A stretch of 64,000 nucleotides of DNA from Varibaculum cambriense DSM 15806 (GTDB lineage: Bacteria; Actinomycetota; Actinomycetes; Actinomycetales; Actinomycetaceae). Below are positions 1-11,800 of this stretch, piece by piece; position 1 is the first letter of the stretch; each line of letters starts with the position of its first letter. The stretch spans positions 682,001 through 746,000 of the forward strand of contig NZ_ATUF01000002.1 in NCBI RefSeq assembly GCF_000420065.1, given 5' to 3'. The translations under genes were made by a program, and so were the position numbers. The notes beneath the pieces were generated by a model. That model searched no databases. It was not told where the DNA came from and saw only the letters and a list, made by a program, of their open reading frames with translations.

Positions 1-293
1 AGCTGCAGCGCTTCTCGCATCGACAGTTCCAGGACTTTCTTGGCGCGCGGAGTAAAGGGGATGTGGTCTTTCGAATCGTTCTCGCCCTTGCCGATAATCT
101 CAATGACCTGATCGCGCACCCCTTCAAGGGAAATGTTCGCCATTTCTAGGGCTTTCGCGGCCACGCCTTCGCCCTCGCGAATCAGCCCCAACAGTATATG
201 TTCGGTACCGATATAGTTATGCTCCAGGCTGCGCGCCTCGTCTTGCGCCAGCACCACTACCCGGCGCGCCCGATCTGTAAAGCGTTCGAACAT
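1..293 (-). CDS. clpC: ATP-dependent Clp protease ATP-binding subunit ClpC, N-terminal part (cut by window edge)
   Basis: Only the first 97 residues are present; the rest lies before the window. They begin MFERFTDRARRVVVLAQDEA and continue through an HNYIGTEHILLGLIREGEG segment, which is the Clp N-domain repeat typical of ClpC, the AAA+ unfoldase that feeds ClpP. The start is supported by AAGGAG five bases upstream of ATG at 293. No CtsR (GGTCAAA tandem) or CIRCE operator could be recognised in the 220 bp upstream, so regulation is not visible here. The identification is confident because this N-terminus is highly conserved; the AAA modules cannot be checked. Confidence 0.93.
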   Translation of the reverse strand, partial: MFERFTDRARRVVVLAQDEARSLEHNYIGTEHILLGLIREGEGVAAKALEMANISLEGVRDQVIEIIGKGENDSKDHIPFTPRAKKVLELSMREALQ

Positions 294-514
294 TTTACTC
301 CTTGACCTTTGGAGAGGATTCTTTCGGTTAGGGAATTAACTCCACTATGTACATTATTAGCTTTTTGCCCTCGCCCTCACCTGGTTTCACTACCGGCTAA
401 GGCTATTTTTTCCGAGGACGAGGGCGGCGGGCTAGCAAAGGATTTGCTCCTGTGGGCAGATATAACCTCCGCTATCTGCGCTTTAGAGTTTGCCCGGGTT
501 TATCTGCGGTTCTC

Positions 515-1228
515 CTAGATATAGCAACCCAGGGTTGCTGCCAGCAATAGCACCACTGACAGCACGGTTACCAGCAGGTTTCCAATTATTTGGGTGCGCT
601 TAACGGTGGTGGTGGCGCGCTGGCGATCCACCACGTCTGGGAGGGCTTGCCCCAGTTTTTTGCGTCCTCTCCTGCCGGAGATCACGGCCACCAGGTGCAA
701 CGCCCATCCGATAATCGCGCCGATCAAGGCGCCCCCGAGGTGTCCTTGCCAAGACACATTGGGGATCACGAAGCCGATCAGCAGGTTGATTATCAGCAGG
801 CCTCCCAAAGCACTGGAAGAGGCATGCAGGTTACGGGTGTAGACGAATACGCCCGCGCACAGCCCCAGGACCGCCCCGGAAGCACCTACTACCGCCTGCT
901 GCTGCCCGGTAATTAGCGTCCACACTAAAGTGCCAAGCGATCCTCCCCAGGCCGAGAGCAAATAGATCAGCAAGATCTGATAGTTGCTCATTACCCGGCG
1001 GGCGAGCTCGCCCAGGATGTACAAGAACGCCATATTAGAGGCTAAATGCACGATCCCACCATGTAAGAAGGCCGCGGTCAAGAAGCGCCAAGGCTCAGTG
1101 AATCCCAAGGCGGGATAGAACAGGAACTGCTCTACCAGACCCGGAGCCAGCCACGAAGCCACATAGACAATCCCGCAGGCAATGATGAGGACGTTGATTA
1201 CATTGACGCGCTGGTTAGAGTTCACCAT
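515..1228 (-). CDS. Rhomboid family intramembrane serine protease
   Basis: A 237-residue polytopic membrane protein with six or more hydrophobic segments. The rhomboid catalytic dyad is visible as GASG (Ser117) and QGHLGG (His163); HLASN at 61-65 supplies the conserved His/Asn of the oxyanion region. Rhomboids cleave substrate transmembrane helices inside the bilayer; the substrate here is unknown. It follows the cyclophilin gene on the same strand with a 50-bp gap, an order also seen near ppiA in other actinobacteria, so co-transcription is plausible. The start ATG has only a weak GGGAC ribosome site, so a slightly different start is possible. No accessory cytoplasmic domain is present; the C-terminal 40 residues are basic and then hydrophobic. 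Confidence 0.9.
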   Translation of the reverse strand: MVNSNQRVNVINVLIIACGIVYVASWLAPGLVEQFLFYPALGFTEPWRFLTAAFLHGGIVHLASNMAFLYILGELARRVMSNYQILLIYLLSAWGGSLGTLVWTLITGQQQAVVGASGAVLGLCAGVFVYTRNLHASSSALGGLLIINLLIGFVIPNVSWQGHLGGALIGAIIGWALHLVAVISGRRGRKKLGQALPDVVDRQRATTTVKRTQIIGNLLVTVLSVVLLLAATLGCYI

Positions 1229-1278
1229 TTGTCCCGATGCTAGGTTTTACCCGCCGCTAAACTGGCGGAAACCGCAGT

Positions 1279-1788
1279 TTATTCGGTGATTTCTATGGAT
1301 TCGATGGTGATGTCATCTAGCGGACGGTCACGTCCATCAGTGCTCACCGCCGCGATCGCATCAACCACGTCGCGGGAGGCCTGGTCAGTTACTTTTCCGA
1401 ACACGGTGTGTTTACCGTTTAGCCATTCGGTGGGTACCTGGGTGATGAAGAACTGGGATCCGTTGGTTCCCGGACCGGCATTCGCCATGCCCAGCACATA
1501 GGGTTCATTGAAGTTCAGTTCCGGTACGATCTCGTCCCCGAAACGGTAACCGGGGCCGCCGGTGCCGGTGCCTAGGGGATCGCCGGTCTGAATCATAAAT
1601 CCCTGGATGACGCGGTGGAAAATGACCCCGTCATAGAGAGGTTCATTAGATTTGAGTCCGGTGGCCGGATTTTGCCATTCGCGTTCGCCAGTGGCTAAAC
1701 CTTTGAAGTTGTTGACTGTAATCGGAGTTTTATCCGGGAATAGTTCGACTTTGATATCGCCTTTTGAGGTGTGAATTGTTGCTTCCAT
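1279..1788 (-). CDS. ppiA: Peptidyl-prolyl cis-trans isomerase, cyclophilin type
   Basis: A 169-residue single-domain cyclophilin that catalyses cis-trans isomerisation of X-Pro bonds. The family core is clear: FHRVIQGFMIQTGDP (active-site Arg in FHRV), a GPGTNGSQFFIT block and the C-terminal HTVFGKV segment. There is no signal peptide, so it should be cytoplasmic. The start ATG at 1788 is preceded by AAAGGA at eight bases. It is the first gene of an apparent pair with the rhomboid gene. Length and domain content are standard for the short bacterial cyclophilins. The symbol is given by analogy with actinobacterial ppiA. Confidence 0.95.
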   Translation of the reverse strand: MEATIHTSKGDIKVELFPDKTPITVNNFKGLATGEREWQNPATGLKSNEPLYDGVIFHRVIQGFMIQTGDPLGTGTGGPGYRFGDEIVPELNFNEPYVLGMANAGPGTNGSQFFITQVPTEWLNGKHTVFGKVTDQASRDVVDAIAAVSTDGRDRPLDDITIESIEITE

Positions 1789-1961
1789 AGTTCTTATCCT
1801 TTCATGAAAGCCAAATTACCGACACTCAACCTTATCTAACAGTAGCTAAATCTGGGAGCTATTCTTCCCACAAGCTGGGTGTTAACGTTTAGACTAATAA
1901 GGGTACAAGTTGTCGCTGCCGAAGCGGAGTGCCTCGGTATGCCTAAGACAAAGGAGCTAAC

Positions 1962-2471
1962 ATGAAGACGTGCTGCCCGCATAAGCTGTTCAAACAAGCA
2001 CAGAGTTTGGCAGATCAAGGCAAAGATATGGTTATTGAGGGCGCTCAAGATCTGCAGGATAAAGTTAGCAGTGAACTAGTGCCGAGTGTCGAACACGCGG
2101 TAGATAATATGCGTGACCAGTTCCATGAGGTAAAGAAGCATTCCGAGAAGTCTTTGAAGGAGGCTGCTAAGCAAGTGAAGAAACAATCAGTAGAAACATT
2201 CGGTAAACCGGAACCCAAGCGGGGGCGTAAGACCCTACTATTCTTGGTGCTAGCGGCGGTAGCCGGCGGTGTTGGCTACCTCCTGTACCGGCGTTCGCAA
2301 CCGGTTGATGATCCGTGGGCAGAAGAATATTGGGAGGATGTAGAAGTAAGCGAGTTCGATCCGCAGGAAGCTGCCGAGAAAGCTCAGGACAAGGCTGAAG
2401 AGGTTGCGAATAAAGTAGCCGAAAAAGCCGATGAGGCCGTTGACGCCGTGAAAGACAAACTAGATAAATAG
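1962..2471 (+). CDS. Membrane-anchored, helix-rich YtxH/apolipoprotein-like protein
   Basis: A 169-residue protein of no assigned function. An amphipathic, charged N-terminal half (about 1-85) with heptad-like Lys/Glu/Val spacing is followed by RGRK and one transmembrane helix (about 91-110, ending YLLYRR). An acidic linker rich in Trp/Tyr/Glu comes next, then a C-terminal run of Ala/Lys/Glu repeats (135-169) resembling YtxH or apolipoprotein-type helices. AAGGAG lies six bases before the ATG. It is transcribed away from the cyclophilin gene and ends at a strong hairpin terminator. Small proteins of this type are common in Actinomycetaceae and may sit under the envelope; that role is inference. 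The two cysteines at residues 4-5 are not in a lipobox. Confidence 0.7.
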   Translation: MKTCCPHKLFKQAQSLADQGKDMVIEGAQDLQDKVSSELVPSVEHAVDNMRDQFHEVKKHSEKSLKEAAKQVKKQSVETFGKPEPKRGRKTLLFLVLAAVAGGVGYLLYRRSQPVDDPWAEEYWEDVEVSEFDPQEAAEKAQDKAEEVANKVAEKADEAVDAVKDKLDK

Positions 2472-2491
2472 TTTCTGAAGTCTTATAAACA

Positions 2492-2527
2492 ATGCCCTCC
2501 CTGCAAAAAGCAGGGAGGGCATTTTAT
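2492..2527 (+). terminator. Rho-independent terminator of the helix-rich protein gene
   Basis: A perfect 13-bp stem (ATGCCCTCCCTGC paired with GCAGGGAGGGCAT) closes an AAAAA loop and is followed by TTTATTA. It begins 20 bp after the stop codon at 2471. Confidence 0.9.
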
Positions 2528-2835
2528 TACCCTCACTGCGCTCCCTTTCGGGTGGGATGAGGCCGAGGAAACGTGAACATGAAAACGTAATTCTGGCGAA
2601 GCATAAGGGTCACGGCTGATAAAAGAATGAAAACCACTAAGGGAAGGCGGGGGGCTAGCTTTTATCCGAGTAGGCGCGGTGGGCATAGAGTTCGGGAAGT
2701 ACCACAGGTATTTCCCGAACTCTGGGCAGGAGGAAAAAGCTATTCCCCCGCCCCTCAGATTTGATGCTTTTACCGCGCCAGACCCAACTTTGAGCGCGGG
2801 TGTATAGATCCGAAAGGGAGCACGGCTACATAGCA
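2528..2835. repeat. Gene-free stretch with nested inverted repeats (possible miniature element or structured RNA)
   Basis: No convincing gene lies here. GCTCCCTTTCGG (2540-2551) recurs inverted as CCGAAAGGGAGC (2810-2821), bounding about 280 bp. Inside are a perfect 12-bp hairpin (2687-2698 with 2712-2723, AGAGTTCGGGAA), an 8-bp inverted pair GGCGCGGT/ACCGCGCC (2673-2680, 2772-2779), and a G-rich/C-rich complementary pair (GGCGGGGG near 2646, CCCCCGCC near 2745). The last pair cannot form together with the GGCGCGGT stem. The open frame on the minus strand here is low-complexity and has no ribosome site. It could be a degenerate miniature inverted-repeat element, an untranslated RNA, or chance structure. 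Confidence 0.4.
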
Positions 2836-2868
2836 CTCGGGGCCGGAAGTTTTACTTCCGGCCCCGAG
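2836..2868 (-). terminator. Strong hairpin at the 3' end of the giant surface protein gene
   Basis: A perfect 15-bp GC-rich stem (CTCGGGGCCGGAAGT and its complement) with a TTT loop lies 31 bp beyond the stop codon. Neither side carries a long T run, so it may act as a weak intrinsic terminator or an mRNA 3'-end stabiliser. Confidence 0.6.
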
Positions 2869-2898
2869 GTCCTTCTAGCTATTTAGTTATGTGCTTTC

Positions 2899-5800
2899 CT
2901 AGTCTTCTAGTTCTTCGCGCTGGTAGCGGCGGATCATTACCAATCCGATTCCTGCAACCATTGCTAGAACACCGGTCATCGCCATGATTCCGGTAGTGGA
3001 GCCGGTCTTAGCTAAGATCGTGCGCACCACTTTCGGGAACTCGGGTGGAGTTACCGGAGTCGGAGGCGTTGTTCCCGGAGTATTCGGGGTCTTCGGAGTT
3101 TCCGGAGGAGTGCCCGGCTTCGGCTTGTCGCCACTGGTGGTTTGAGCCGCATCGTTGATGTCACGGTGGAAGGCAACCTTCTGAGCACCGGGGCTGGGCT
3201 GCCCGTCCTTAATATCCGCGGTCTTGTACAGATCTTCGAATACTACGTACTGACGATTAGCCTGGATAGCTTCACCCTTGACCGTGAAGAAGACCTTCGC
3301 CTCTCCGCTGGTTTGACCTTCCGCTACGTGGAAGGAACCTGCAGTGGCTTTAGCTCCGTCCTGCTGCTTTCCATCCTTATCCAGGTAGGTCAGCGGGGCA
3401 TTGGTGGATTTATCCATCAGGGTTCCGGTGATGGTGTATTCACCAGGCTCCAGGTTCTTCCACATGACCGTGTCTTCGATTACCGAGTCTTGACCGGGGG
3501 TCAAGATTTTCTTACCGAAGTTTGCATCCTTGGTTCCGTCGTTGAAGGTAGTACCGTTCTTAGCAACCGTGGCGATCTCCGGGGTCTTTTGTTCCGGTGA
3601 GGCCGGCGGAGGCGTTACCTGAACCGTCTGGTCAGCATCCTCAAGGTTGGAGTGATCCACTACCGGAGTAGCTTTACGCACGACCTTGCCATCTTTCACA
3701 TCGGAGGCTTTGTAGACTTTTTCGAAGACTACCCAGCTGGCCTTGGTCGAGACCTTATCACCCGGCACCGTGAACAGTGCATAGATGGTTCCGGTCTTTT
3801 CACCCTTCTTGACTTCGAAGTCAACCGCCGGGGTGTTGGCCCCTACGACTGGCTTACCGGTCAGTTTGTCCATCAGAGTACCGATCATGGTGTACTTGCC
3901 GGGAGCTAGGTTCTTCCAGGTGGCAACATCTTGCACCTGCGCGTTTTCGCCTTTCTTAAGATCTAGGACTTTGTCCTGATCGGCGTTGTCGCGAGCGATA
4001 GTGCCTAGTTCCGGGAAGTCCTTACTGTAGATGTTCTTAATGGTCACCTGGATTTCCGGAACCACCTTGGTATCTACATCCGGCACCGTGAACTGCGCGG
4101 TTTGGTTGTTGATCTTCGATACTGCCATCGCGTCATGCGAGGAGCCGAAGCTAATGGCGTCCGGGAAAATTCCGTCCGCGTTAGCCTCATCGGTCAGCAT
4201 CTCCGTCAAAGTACATACCGTTCCCGCTTGTAGCGGTTTGTCTGCAGGCAATACAGCGGAGACTCCGGCAGGCATTTCGAAGGTATATGCGCCTCCGAAG
4301 TCCTTGTCACAGCTGATAGTGAACTGGAACTTACGATCCTTATCCGGAAGCTGTCCGTCGAGCGCCTTCTCAGTTACCTTGGTGAAGCTGATCTTGGGCG
4401 GTGCCTTCGGACTTTCAACTACCCGCACGGTCTGGTTAATGGCATTCAGATCCAGTTCGGATACTACCGGCTCCGCATTTTGCGCGGGACGTCCCGTCTG
4501 GGAGTCAACATCACTGGCACGGTAGATCCGCTCGAACACTACGAACTTTGCGCCTGCAGTCGAGGTAGCCGTGGCCGGTAGCTGGATCTTGGTAGTCACG
4601 CTGCCAGCTGTTTCACCATTGTTAACCGTGAAGGGAACCGCCTTAGTGGTGGCTCCGGCAACCGGATTACCCTTAGCGTCCACCAGTTCGCTCAGCGCCT
4701 GGTAGTTACCAGCAGGCAGGTTCTTCCAGTTAACAGTATCGGTTACTACTGCTGCCTTACCTTTTTGGATTTCCTTGTCATTGGCACCATCGGTGGTGGC
4801 AGTAGTGCTTACCGAGGGTGCTTCGGTAACGGTCACGGTCTGCGCATCATCACTGGGGTCGTTGTGGGAAACCACGGTGGAGGTGTTCGGCTTGGGGTTG
4901 TGTCCGTCAGTGTCTTCGTAGTTGTAGAGGTATTCGTACACTACGTACTTTCCGGCCTGGCTGATTGCCCCGGCTGGCACATTGAACTTCATGGTGGTGC
5001 TACCCGCCAAGGAGTTATCCTTGGTGATTTCCACTACCACAGGTTCATTGGTAACTCCCGCTACCGGAGCAGCGTTGTTATCCGTGATGTGCATTAGTTT
5101 ACCGGTGAGCAGGTATTTACCTTCCGGCAGGTTCTTCCAGGTGACCTTGTCGGTTACCGTGGTGGCAGTTCCTGCCTGCACGCTGGAGCTACCGTTATCG
5201 GTTACCGCGTTGGTCTGCAGTTCCGGCTTGCCTATCTTGTTGTAGGTGTTGGTCACGTTCACCTGTACTTCCGGCACCTGGTCGGTGGCCGCCGGTACGG
5301 TGAAGTGCGCCGCACCCGCCGTGGAGTCTTGCTGCACGCTGAACCCATTGGTTCCGCTGGTCAGCGAGATCGAGGGAGTTACCTGCTGTTCAATAGCGGC
5401 ATCCAGATCCTCGTTAATGGAGCACACGTAGCCGCTGCGCAAACCGGTTACCTCGGTAGCCTTGTCCGGACGTACCAGCAGCGTCTTATCGCCTGCGGCG
5501 TTGCCGTCCTTATCGCGGCAGCTCAAGGTGAAGTAGTAGGCGCGGTTGTTGGATACCTCCATACCCGAGGTCACTACCTTCTTCATAATCTTCACTTTGG
5601 CAGCCGGCGGGGTCGGAGGCGTGATGGCCTCTACCGTCTGGTCTGCGTCAGTGATTACGGCGTGTTCCACGACCGGCTTGGCGCCATTGTTCGGGGTTAC
5701 TCCGTTTACATCACCTGCGCGGTAGATGTATTCGTAAACCACGTAGTGGCTAGCAGCCTTGAGAGAGTCACCGCTGACGGTGAAGGTGTTATCCAGCTTC

Positions 5801-8800
5801 CCGTTCTTCTCTCCCGCTTTCACCGTGAAGGGTGCCGGGGTGGAAGTGTAGGAAGTTACCGCTTTACCGGTTTCTTTGTCCATCAGTTTGCCGATGAGAA
5901 CGTAGTCACCAGGCAACAGGTTCGCCCAGGATACTTCGTCCACGATAGTGGCGGAGGTTCCGGCGTAAACCTGGTTAGCCTGCTTGCTTTGACCGTACAT
6001 ACCCTTGGTGCCGTTGGCATCCTTAGCGGAGGTCGCCACGGTGGGCTTTTCCGGTGCCGGGTAGGTGTTGGTCGCAGTGAAGACCACGTTTACTTCGGTC
6101 AGCTCTTCAGCCGGCATCTTGAACGAGGCCGAGTTATCAGAAGTGATCAAACCGATCTTTTCGGAATCTGCGCTGAAGGTTACCTGGGAGGGGGCAATGC
6201 CCGCTACCTTGGCAGCTTCGCGATCCTCGGTCAGGGTGCAGTTAGCTCCCTTGACGTAGGGCAGCGAGATCTTGGATCCGGCAGTAACCCGGTAGGTCTG
6301 CTGCTTAGCAGGGTTGGAGCACTTCAAGGTGAAGGCGAACTCCTTGGTGGAGGGAACCTCTAGTCCTTCGCTCTTAACAACTTTCTGCAAAGTTAGCGTG
6401 GGAGTTACCGGGCTTTGCGGTTCTTCACCGGTAGTTACGGTTTGTGCCTTGTCATTGAGATCAGAGTGTTCAACGACTGGTTTCTTTCCGTCCTCAACGT
6501 TGCCGTTTTCATCGACATCGCCCTGACGGTAAATCTTCTCGAACGCTACGAATTGGGCGTTGGATTTGACCTGCTCCGCGGGCACGCTGAACGTCATTTC
6601 TTGGATACCCTTTAGCTCGCCGTTGCTCACGGTGAACTTCACGATTTCCGCATTTACGTTCGTTACCGCCTGCTTGGTTCCCTTATCCATTAGGGTTCCC
6701 ACCAGCACGTAGTTTCCGGCCGGCAGTTTCGACCAAGTTACGCGGTCTAGCACCTTAGCGGGGGTCTTGGCGTCAAATACCTTGGTTCCAGTAGCACTCT
6801 GAGCGGTAGTTGCCGCCCGCGGCCCTTCGTTTACCGTCTGATTTTCATCATTCGGGTCTTCGTGCTTGGTGATTACCGTTTCGTCACCGGGGGTGTTCGG
6901 CTGTCCCGGATGGAGGTATTCGAAGGCTACCAGTTTCGCGTTCTGGCGGATCTGCCCCACGGTGACCTGGAAAGTCATCTTGGTTTCACCCGACTGCAGG
7001 GTTCCGGCTTCACCGGGAACCGTGAACGCCTTAGAGGTGGAGTTGACCCCAATGGCGTTGCCGGCACCATCAACCAGTTTCCCGGTCAAGTGGTAGGTCT
7101 TACCCGCTTCCAGGTTCCGGTATTTCACGGTGTCAACCAGGGTTACCAGATCGCTATCGGCCTTACCGGTGGTATCGATCTGCTTGTTGCCGCCCTCGTC
7201 GGTGAGTACCGTCGCAATCCAGGGGTTAACCTGTTTGGTCTGGTTCTCGTCCTTGGGATCTTCGTGCTTAGTAACCGGCTCGAACCCGCCATCAACTTTC
7301 AGATCTAGCTGTTCGAACGCTACTAGCGTCGAGTACTTAGCTACCTGTTCCTGGGTAAGGGTGAACGGTAGTTCTATTACCCCGTTCGGCGTGGTAATGG
7401 TTACTTCCTTCTCGGCTTTGATTCCGGTGCGAGTGGCATCGGTCTTAGCCGCATTGGGCATCACCAGTTCCCCGGAGAACTTGTAGGTCTTGCCGACCTC
7501 CAGGTTCCAGTAGCTGACCTTGTCGGTCAGGGTGTAGGTGTGATCTGCGCCCTCAACCAGGTCGATATTGCCATTGCGTCCCTCGCCTTTCAGCTCGGTA
7601 GCAATCTTCGGCTCATCGGGGGTCTGGTATTCGTTGGCAGCCTGCACGGCTACCGGATGCTGCGCGTCGGAACCAATGGTTACCTTTGCGCTCTTTCCGG
7701 AGGCCGGGCCAACTCCTGCGCCTTTACCGTCAACTGTCCAGCTTACGGTCTGGGCGTTGGTGCCTTCTGGTAGGACTTGCTGCTCAGTCACGGTGCAGAC
7801 AGTGCCGGCGCGGAACTGGGCGGGCGCCACTACCGGGGTGCCGCCCGGTTTGACGTTGGAGATATTACCGTGGGTGCCATCAGAGCACTCATAGGTGAAG
7901 TTGTAGCTGGTAGGCAGGTTCTTAACCTTGTCCTTGCTTTCGCCGGCTACTTTCACCGCGGTCTTCTGTACCGAGAAGGTACCCTTTTGCTCAATCTGCT
8001 GGTAGCTGTTGGTAGCGGTTACCACCACATTGCCTTGCTTACCATTATTGAGCCACTGCGCGTGAGTCATCGGCTTACTAATGGCGAAGGTGTTGCTAGC
8101 GGCAGTCGAAGCATCGTTCAAGCTACCACTCCAGCTAATCGAGTGCTTCACTTTAGCAGTGGACAGCTCGTTTACCGGAATGAACTTACCCTTGCTGTCA
8201 ATAGCTCCTAGTTCTTTCACCTGCACCTGGCTGCCCAGTGGCAGTCCCCAGTACGACTTGGAGGCACCCGGGAACAGAGTTACCTCTTGTTCGTGGGTAT
8301 TGTTTCCTTCCTTATAGGTTAGCTGGAAGCGGTAGGCGCTAATATTTTGCGCTTCATCCGCGTTTCCTTTAACAACCTTCTGCAAGGTGAAGGCGCCTAG
8401 TTCCTGGGTGTAATGGTTAGCCGCCAGGATTTTGGCTTTTGCTGTAGAGTTCTTGAGTTTGAAAGTTACTTCCAGCTTTTCCTTGCTGGCAGAAGCCTCT
8501 ACTCCCTCATTTCCAAGTACCTGCATCCCGGAACCCACGTAATCGGCGTTTTCTACCGATTTCGGAGTTTCTTCCCAAACTTTACATTCGGTGCCGACCG
8601 GCAGGTTATTAAGCTGCGGGCGGGTAGGATCGGCGCTGGAGAACTTCTGTCCATGCTGGAGCTTGAAGTTGCCCGCTACCGGGTGAGTGCTCCCCGGGAC
8701 GGTGCAGGAGTAACCAAAGTCGAATGCTACGTCTTTGAGGACGGTTTCGGGGGAGACTACATCGGCAACCTGTTTCTCAACTTCAAATCCGCCAACTTTT

Positions 8801-11800
8801 TCATTGACGTATTTGTTCTCAACTTTGATGGTTGCCTTCTGGTTTTCCCCGGCCTTAATCGGGTTGGACACTGCCGCGTTGTGCAGGGTTTGTCCCCCGA
8901 TGGTTACCATCTTCGGGCCTTGACCATTGAAAGTAGTGGTCAAAGTGGTGTTGGGCACGTTAATGCCGGTGGTGTCTTCGGCTACCGCGCACCAGGAACC
9001 TACGGGGATACCAGTGATGGTTACCGTGGAGTTCTTGTTTACGCTTACCGACTTGAGCGGTACGGTCACTTTATTACCGGTGCCGCACAGGTATTTCATC
9101 TCGAAAGTACCGGGAATCTTGCCAGCTCCGGCGGTCTGATCCACTACCTGCTTGGAGATTTCCAGTTGCCCGGTCTTCTCGGTGTAGGTATTGGTAGCTA
9201 CCAGCGCCACCGTGTTATTAGCATCGGTACGGAAAGTAGCGGTGCCACCTGCCTGGCTCTGTGCACCAAGCCATTCCAGGGCGCGGTTGAGGCTCTCAGG
9301 GGTGCCGCTATTTTCTTTCACCTGGCATTCCACACCGGGCTTTACGGTGATTGGCGCAGAGGTTTCTCCGGCTTTCAAAGTCGGTATAGCTTTCCAGTAG
9401 GAATCGCCACCACACTTGTAGGAGAAGTTGAAGGAGTTCGGCACGCTGAAGTGGGTTACTCCGGCTGCTTCTACGTTCTTACGAACGGTGAACTTCGCTT
9501 GCTTGGGAGTGAAGGTGTTGGTCGCAGTGACCACTACGGTCTTGGCGTTGTTCTCGGTGAGGTTGAACTTGGCAACGGTAGCGTCGCTGTTGGTGTCGGT
9601 ACCCGAGAACTTAACTTTTACCGTGTTCAGGTCATCTTGTACCGCCCGTTCACTTACCTGGCAGCTCATGCCACTGGTCAGCGCGGGGTCAGAGACCTTG
9701 GTTTCACCCTGGGTTTGACCTTTACGCACTACCACGGAAACGGTGTCCTTGTACCCATCACAGGCTACATCGAAGTCGAATACCCGATCGGTGTTGGCGT
9801 TATCGCCTACGGTCTTCTTCACGATCTTGAACTCGGCAGGCACCGGATTCTTGGGGGCTACCGTGATCGTCTGCGATTTATCGCCAATTTCTTGGTGCTT
9901 GGCGTAGGGTTCGCCGCTGGGCTCACTGGTTTGCTCGCCTTGGTAAATGCGTTCAAACACTACGTATTTGCCATCGGCCTTAATCTTGGAGCCAGCAACC
10001 GCTAGCTCCACCAAAATGTCGCCATTTTCGGTGCCGTTGGTAAACACCTTGCTACCAGTCGCAATCACGTTCTTCGGGTTGCTGGCATCTACCAGGGAGG
10101 CGAACGCGGTGTAGGTGCCGGGCTTCAGATCATTGTAAATAATCTTGTCTTTGACCTTGAAGTCTTTGCCATCGGCTTCTACCGTGCTAACCAACTTGCT
10201 TCCGTCGTCACGTACCCAGGCCACAGTCTTAATGGTGGGTAGCTTGTGCTGCTTGGGGTTGACGGTTACGGTTTGTCCGTCATCGTTGGGATCTTCGTGG
10301 GATGCCACGAGGATTCCAGCAGTGTTGTTAGCACCTTTGAATACTTTTTCGTACACCACATAGGACGCGCCAGCTTCGATTTGCTTCGAAGGTAGGGTGA
10401 ATGTCAGTTCCTGGGTGCCTTCTAGCTGGCCAGCATTTACCGTGAAGTTCTTGGCGGCTTTGGTGCCTTCTACCGGCACTACCTGGTTGCCAACCTTCTT
10501 CATTAGCTGTCCGCTAAGGGTATAGGTTCCGGGCTTCAGCTTGTTCCAGGTGACCGTGTCCTTGATGAGGACGTCTTTACCTTCTTCAGGTATAGCTACC
10601 TTACCTTTGTTGGTGGAGTCACCCAGTGCCTCGGCGCTAGTACCAATACGTGGCTTTTCAGTTACGGTCTGATTCTCGTCATTCTTGTCTTTATGCTCGG
10701 TAACTTTGGTGCCAGTTTCTGGCCTATCTCCCTGGTAGAGGGTCTCAAACGCTACGAGTTTCTGGTTGTCACGAATCGTTTGTACCGGAACCTGGAAGGT
10801 CATATTTATGGTGCCAGAATAGTATCCGTTGCCATTATTGGTAGCACCAGAGGCCTTCGGATCAAAGGTTTCGCTGGTACCGGTCACGCCAACACCGTTG
10901 CCGTTACCGTCTACCAATTCACCTTTAATGACGTAGTTTTGTCCGCCCTTAAGGTTCTCGAACTTAACCTTGTCAACCAAGGTGACTTTTTCAGTGGGCT
11001 GCATTCCGGCGGTGTCGATTTCTTTAGCACCATCAGCGCCCTCTAGCGTGGTGCCGATCTTAGGCTCCGGAGCCACCGGGCAAGTACCTGCAAAACTGAA
11101 ATCATGGCTAGTGTTACCGCTGACAGCTACCTTGTATTTCTGTAAAACTATCTGGCGCTGCAGTTTGCTCCGACCATCAAAAATATAGGTACCGGAAATC
11201 TCTATTTCCCCACTGAAGGATGCGGTAACGGTACCGGCTAGCTTCTGGTCACAACCGAGTCCTGTGGAATCAACCGGAACCGGAATACCCTCTGGTGAGG
11301 CTGCAGCAGCCACTGACACTCCGTTTACCGGAACAGTCTTACCGTTCACGGTGAGGTTAACGTCGATGTTGGTCTTGCTCTGTTGCAGCAACGCCAAAGC
11401 TTCGGAGGAACCATGTAGCTTTATAGCTAGTTTTTTACCGTCATCGGTTTTGTCAACATAGATCTTGATAGAGGAGAGAAGTTCTTTATTAGTCTGGTAT
11501 AGCTTTTCATTGGCTTCTACCTGACGCTGGGTCTCTTCCTGCCATTTCTTAAGAGCTTTTTCGTACTCGTCCCTCTTATTCTTAAACTGCTCCTTGTACT
11601 TGGCGTAGGCCTCGTACATCTTCAGTTCAGAGGAAGCCATAACCTTCAGGTCAGCATAGACAGCTCGCGCTAGGGCGGTCAGCTCCTGGTTTACCTGGCA
11701 GTCTACCGATCCATCGTTGGCGTTCCAGATTCGACAGTTGTACCCAATGGTCAGCTGATCTGCGCTATTTCTATTGATTGCCCAGGCAAGACCCTGCAAA

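Noticed and set aside
456-508. Inverted and direct copies of TATCTGC(G) upstream of clpC
   Set aside because: Only 7-8 bp and loosely spaced; could be an operator but resembles no known Clp regulator site, so chance is likely.
3142-10005. Several long open frames on the plus strand (for example 5305-6363 and 8413-10005)
   Set aside because: They lie antisense within the giant surface gene, whose repeats and codon pattern leave the opposite frame open. They carry no known motif and no credible ribosome site.
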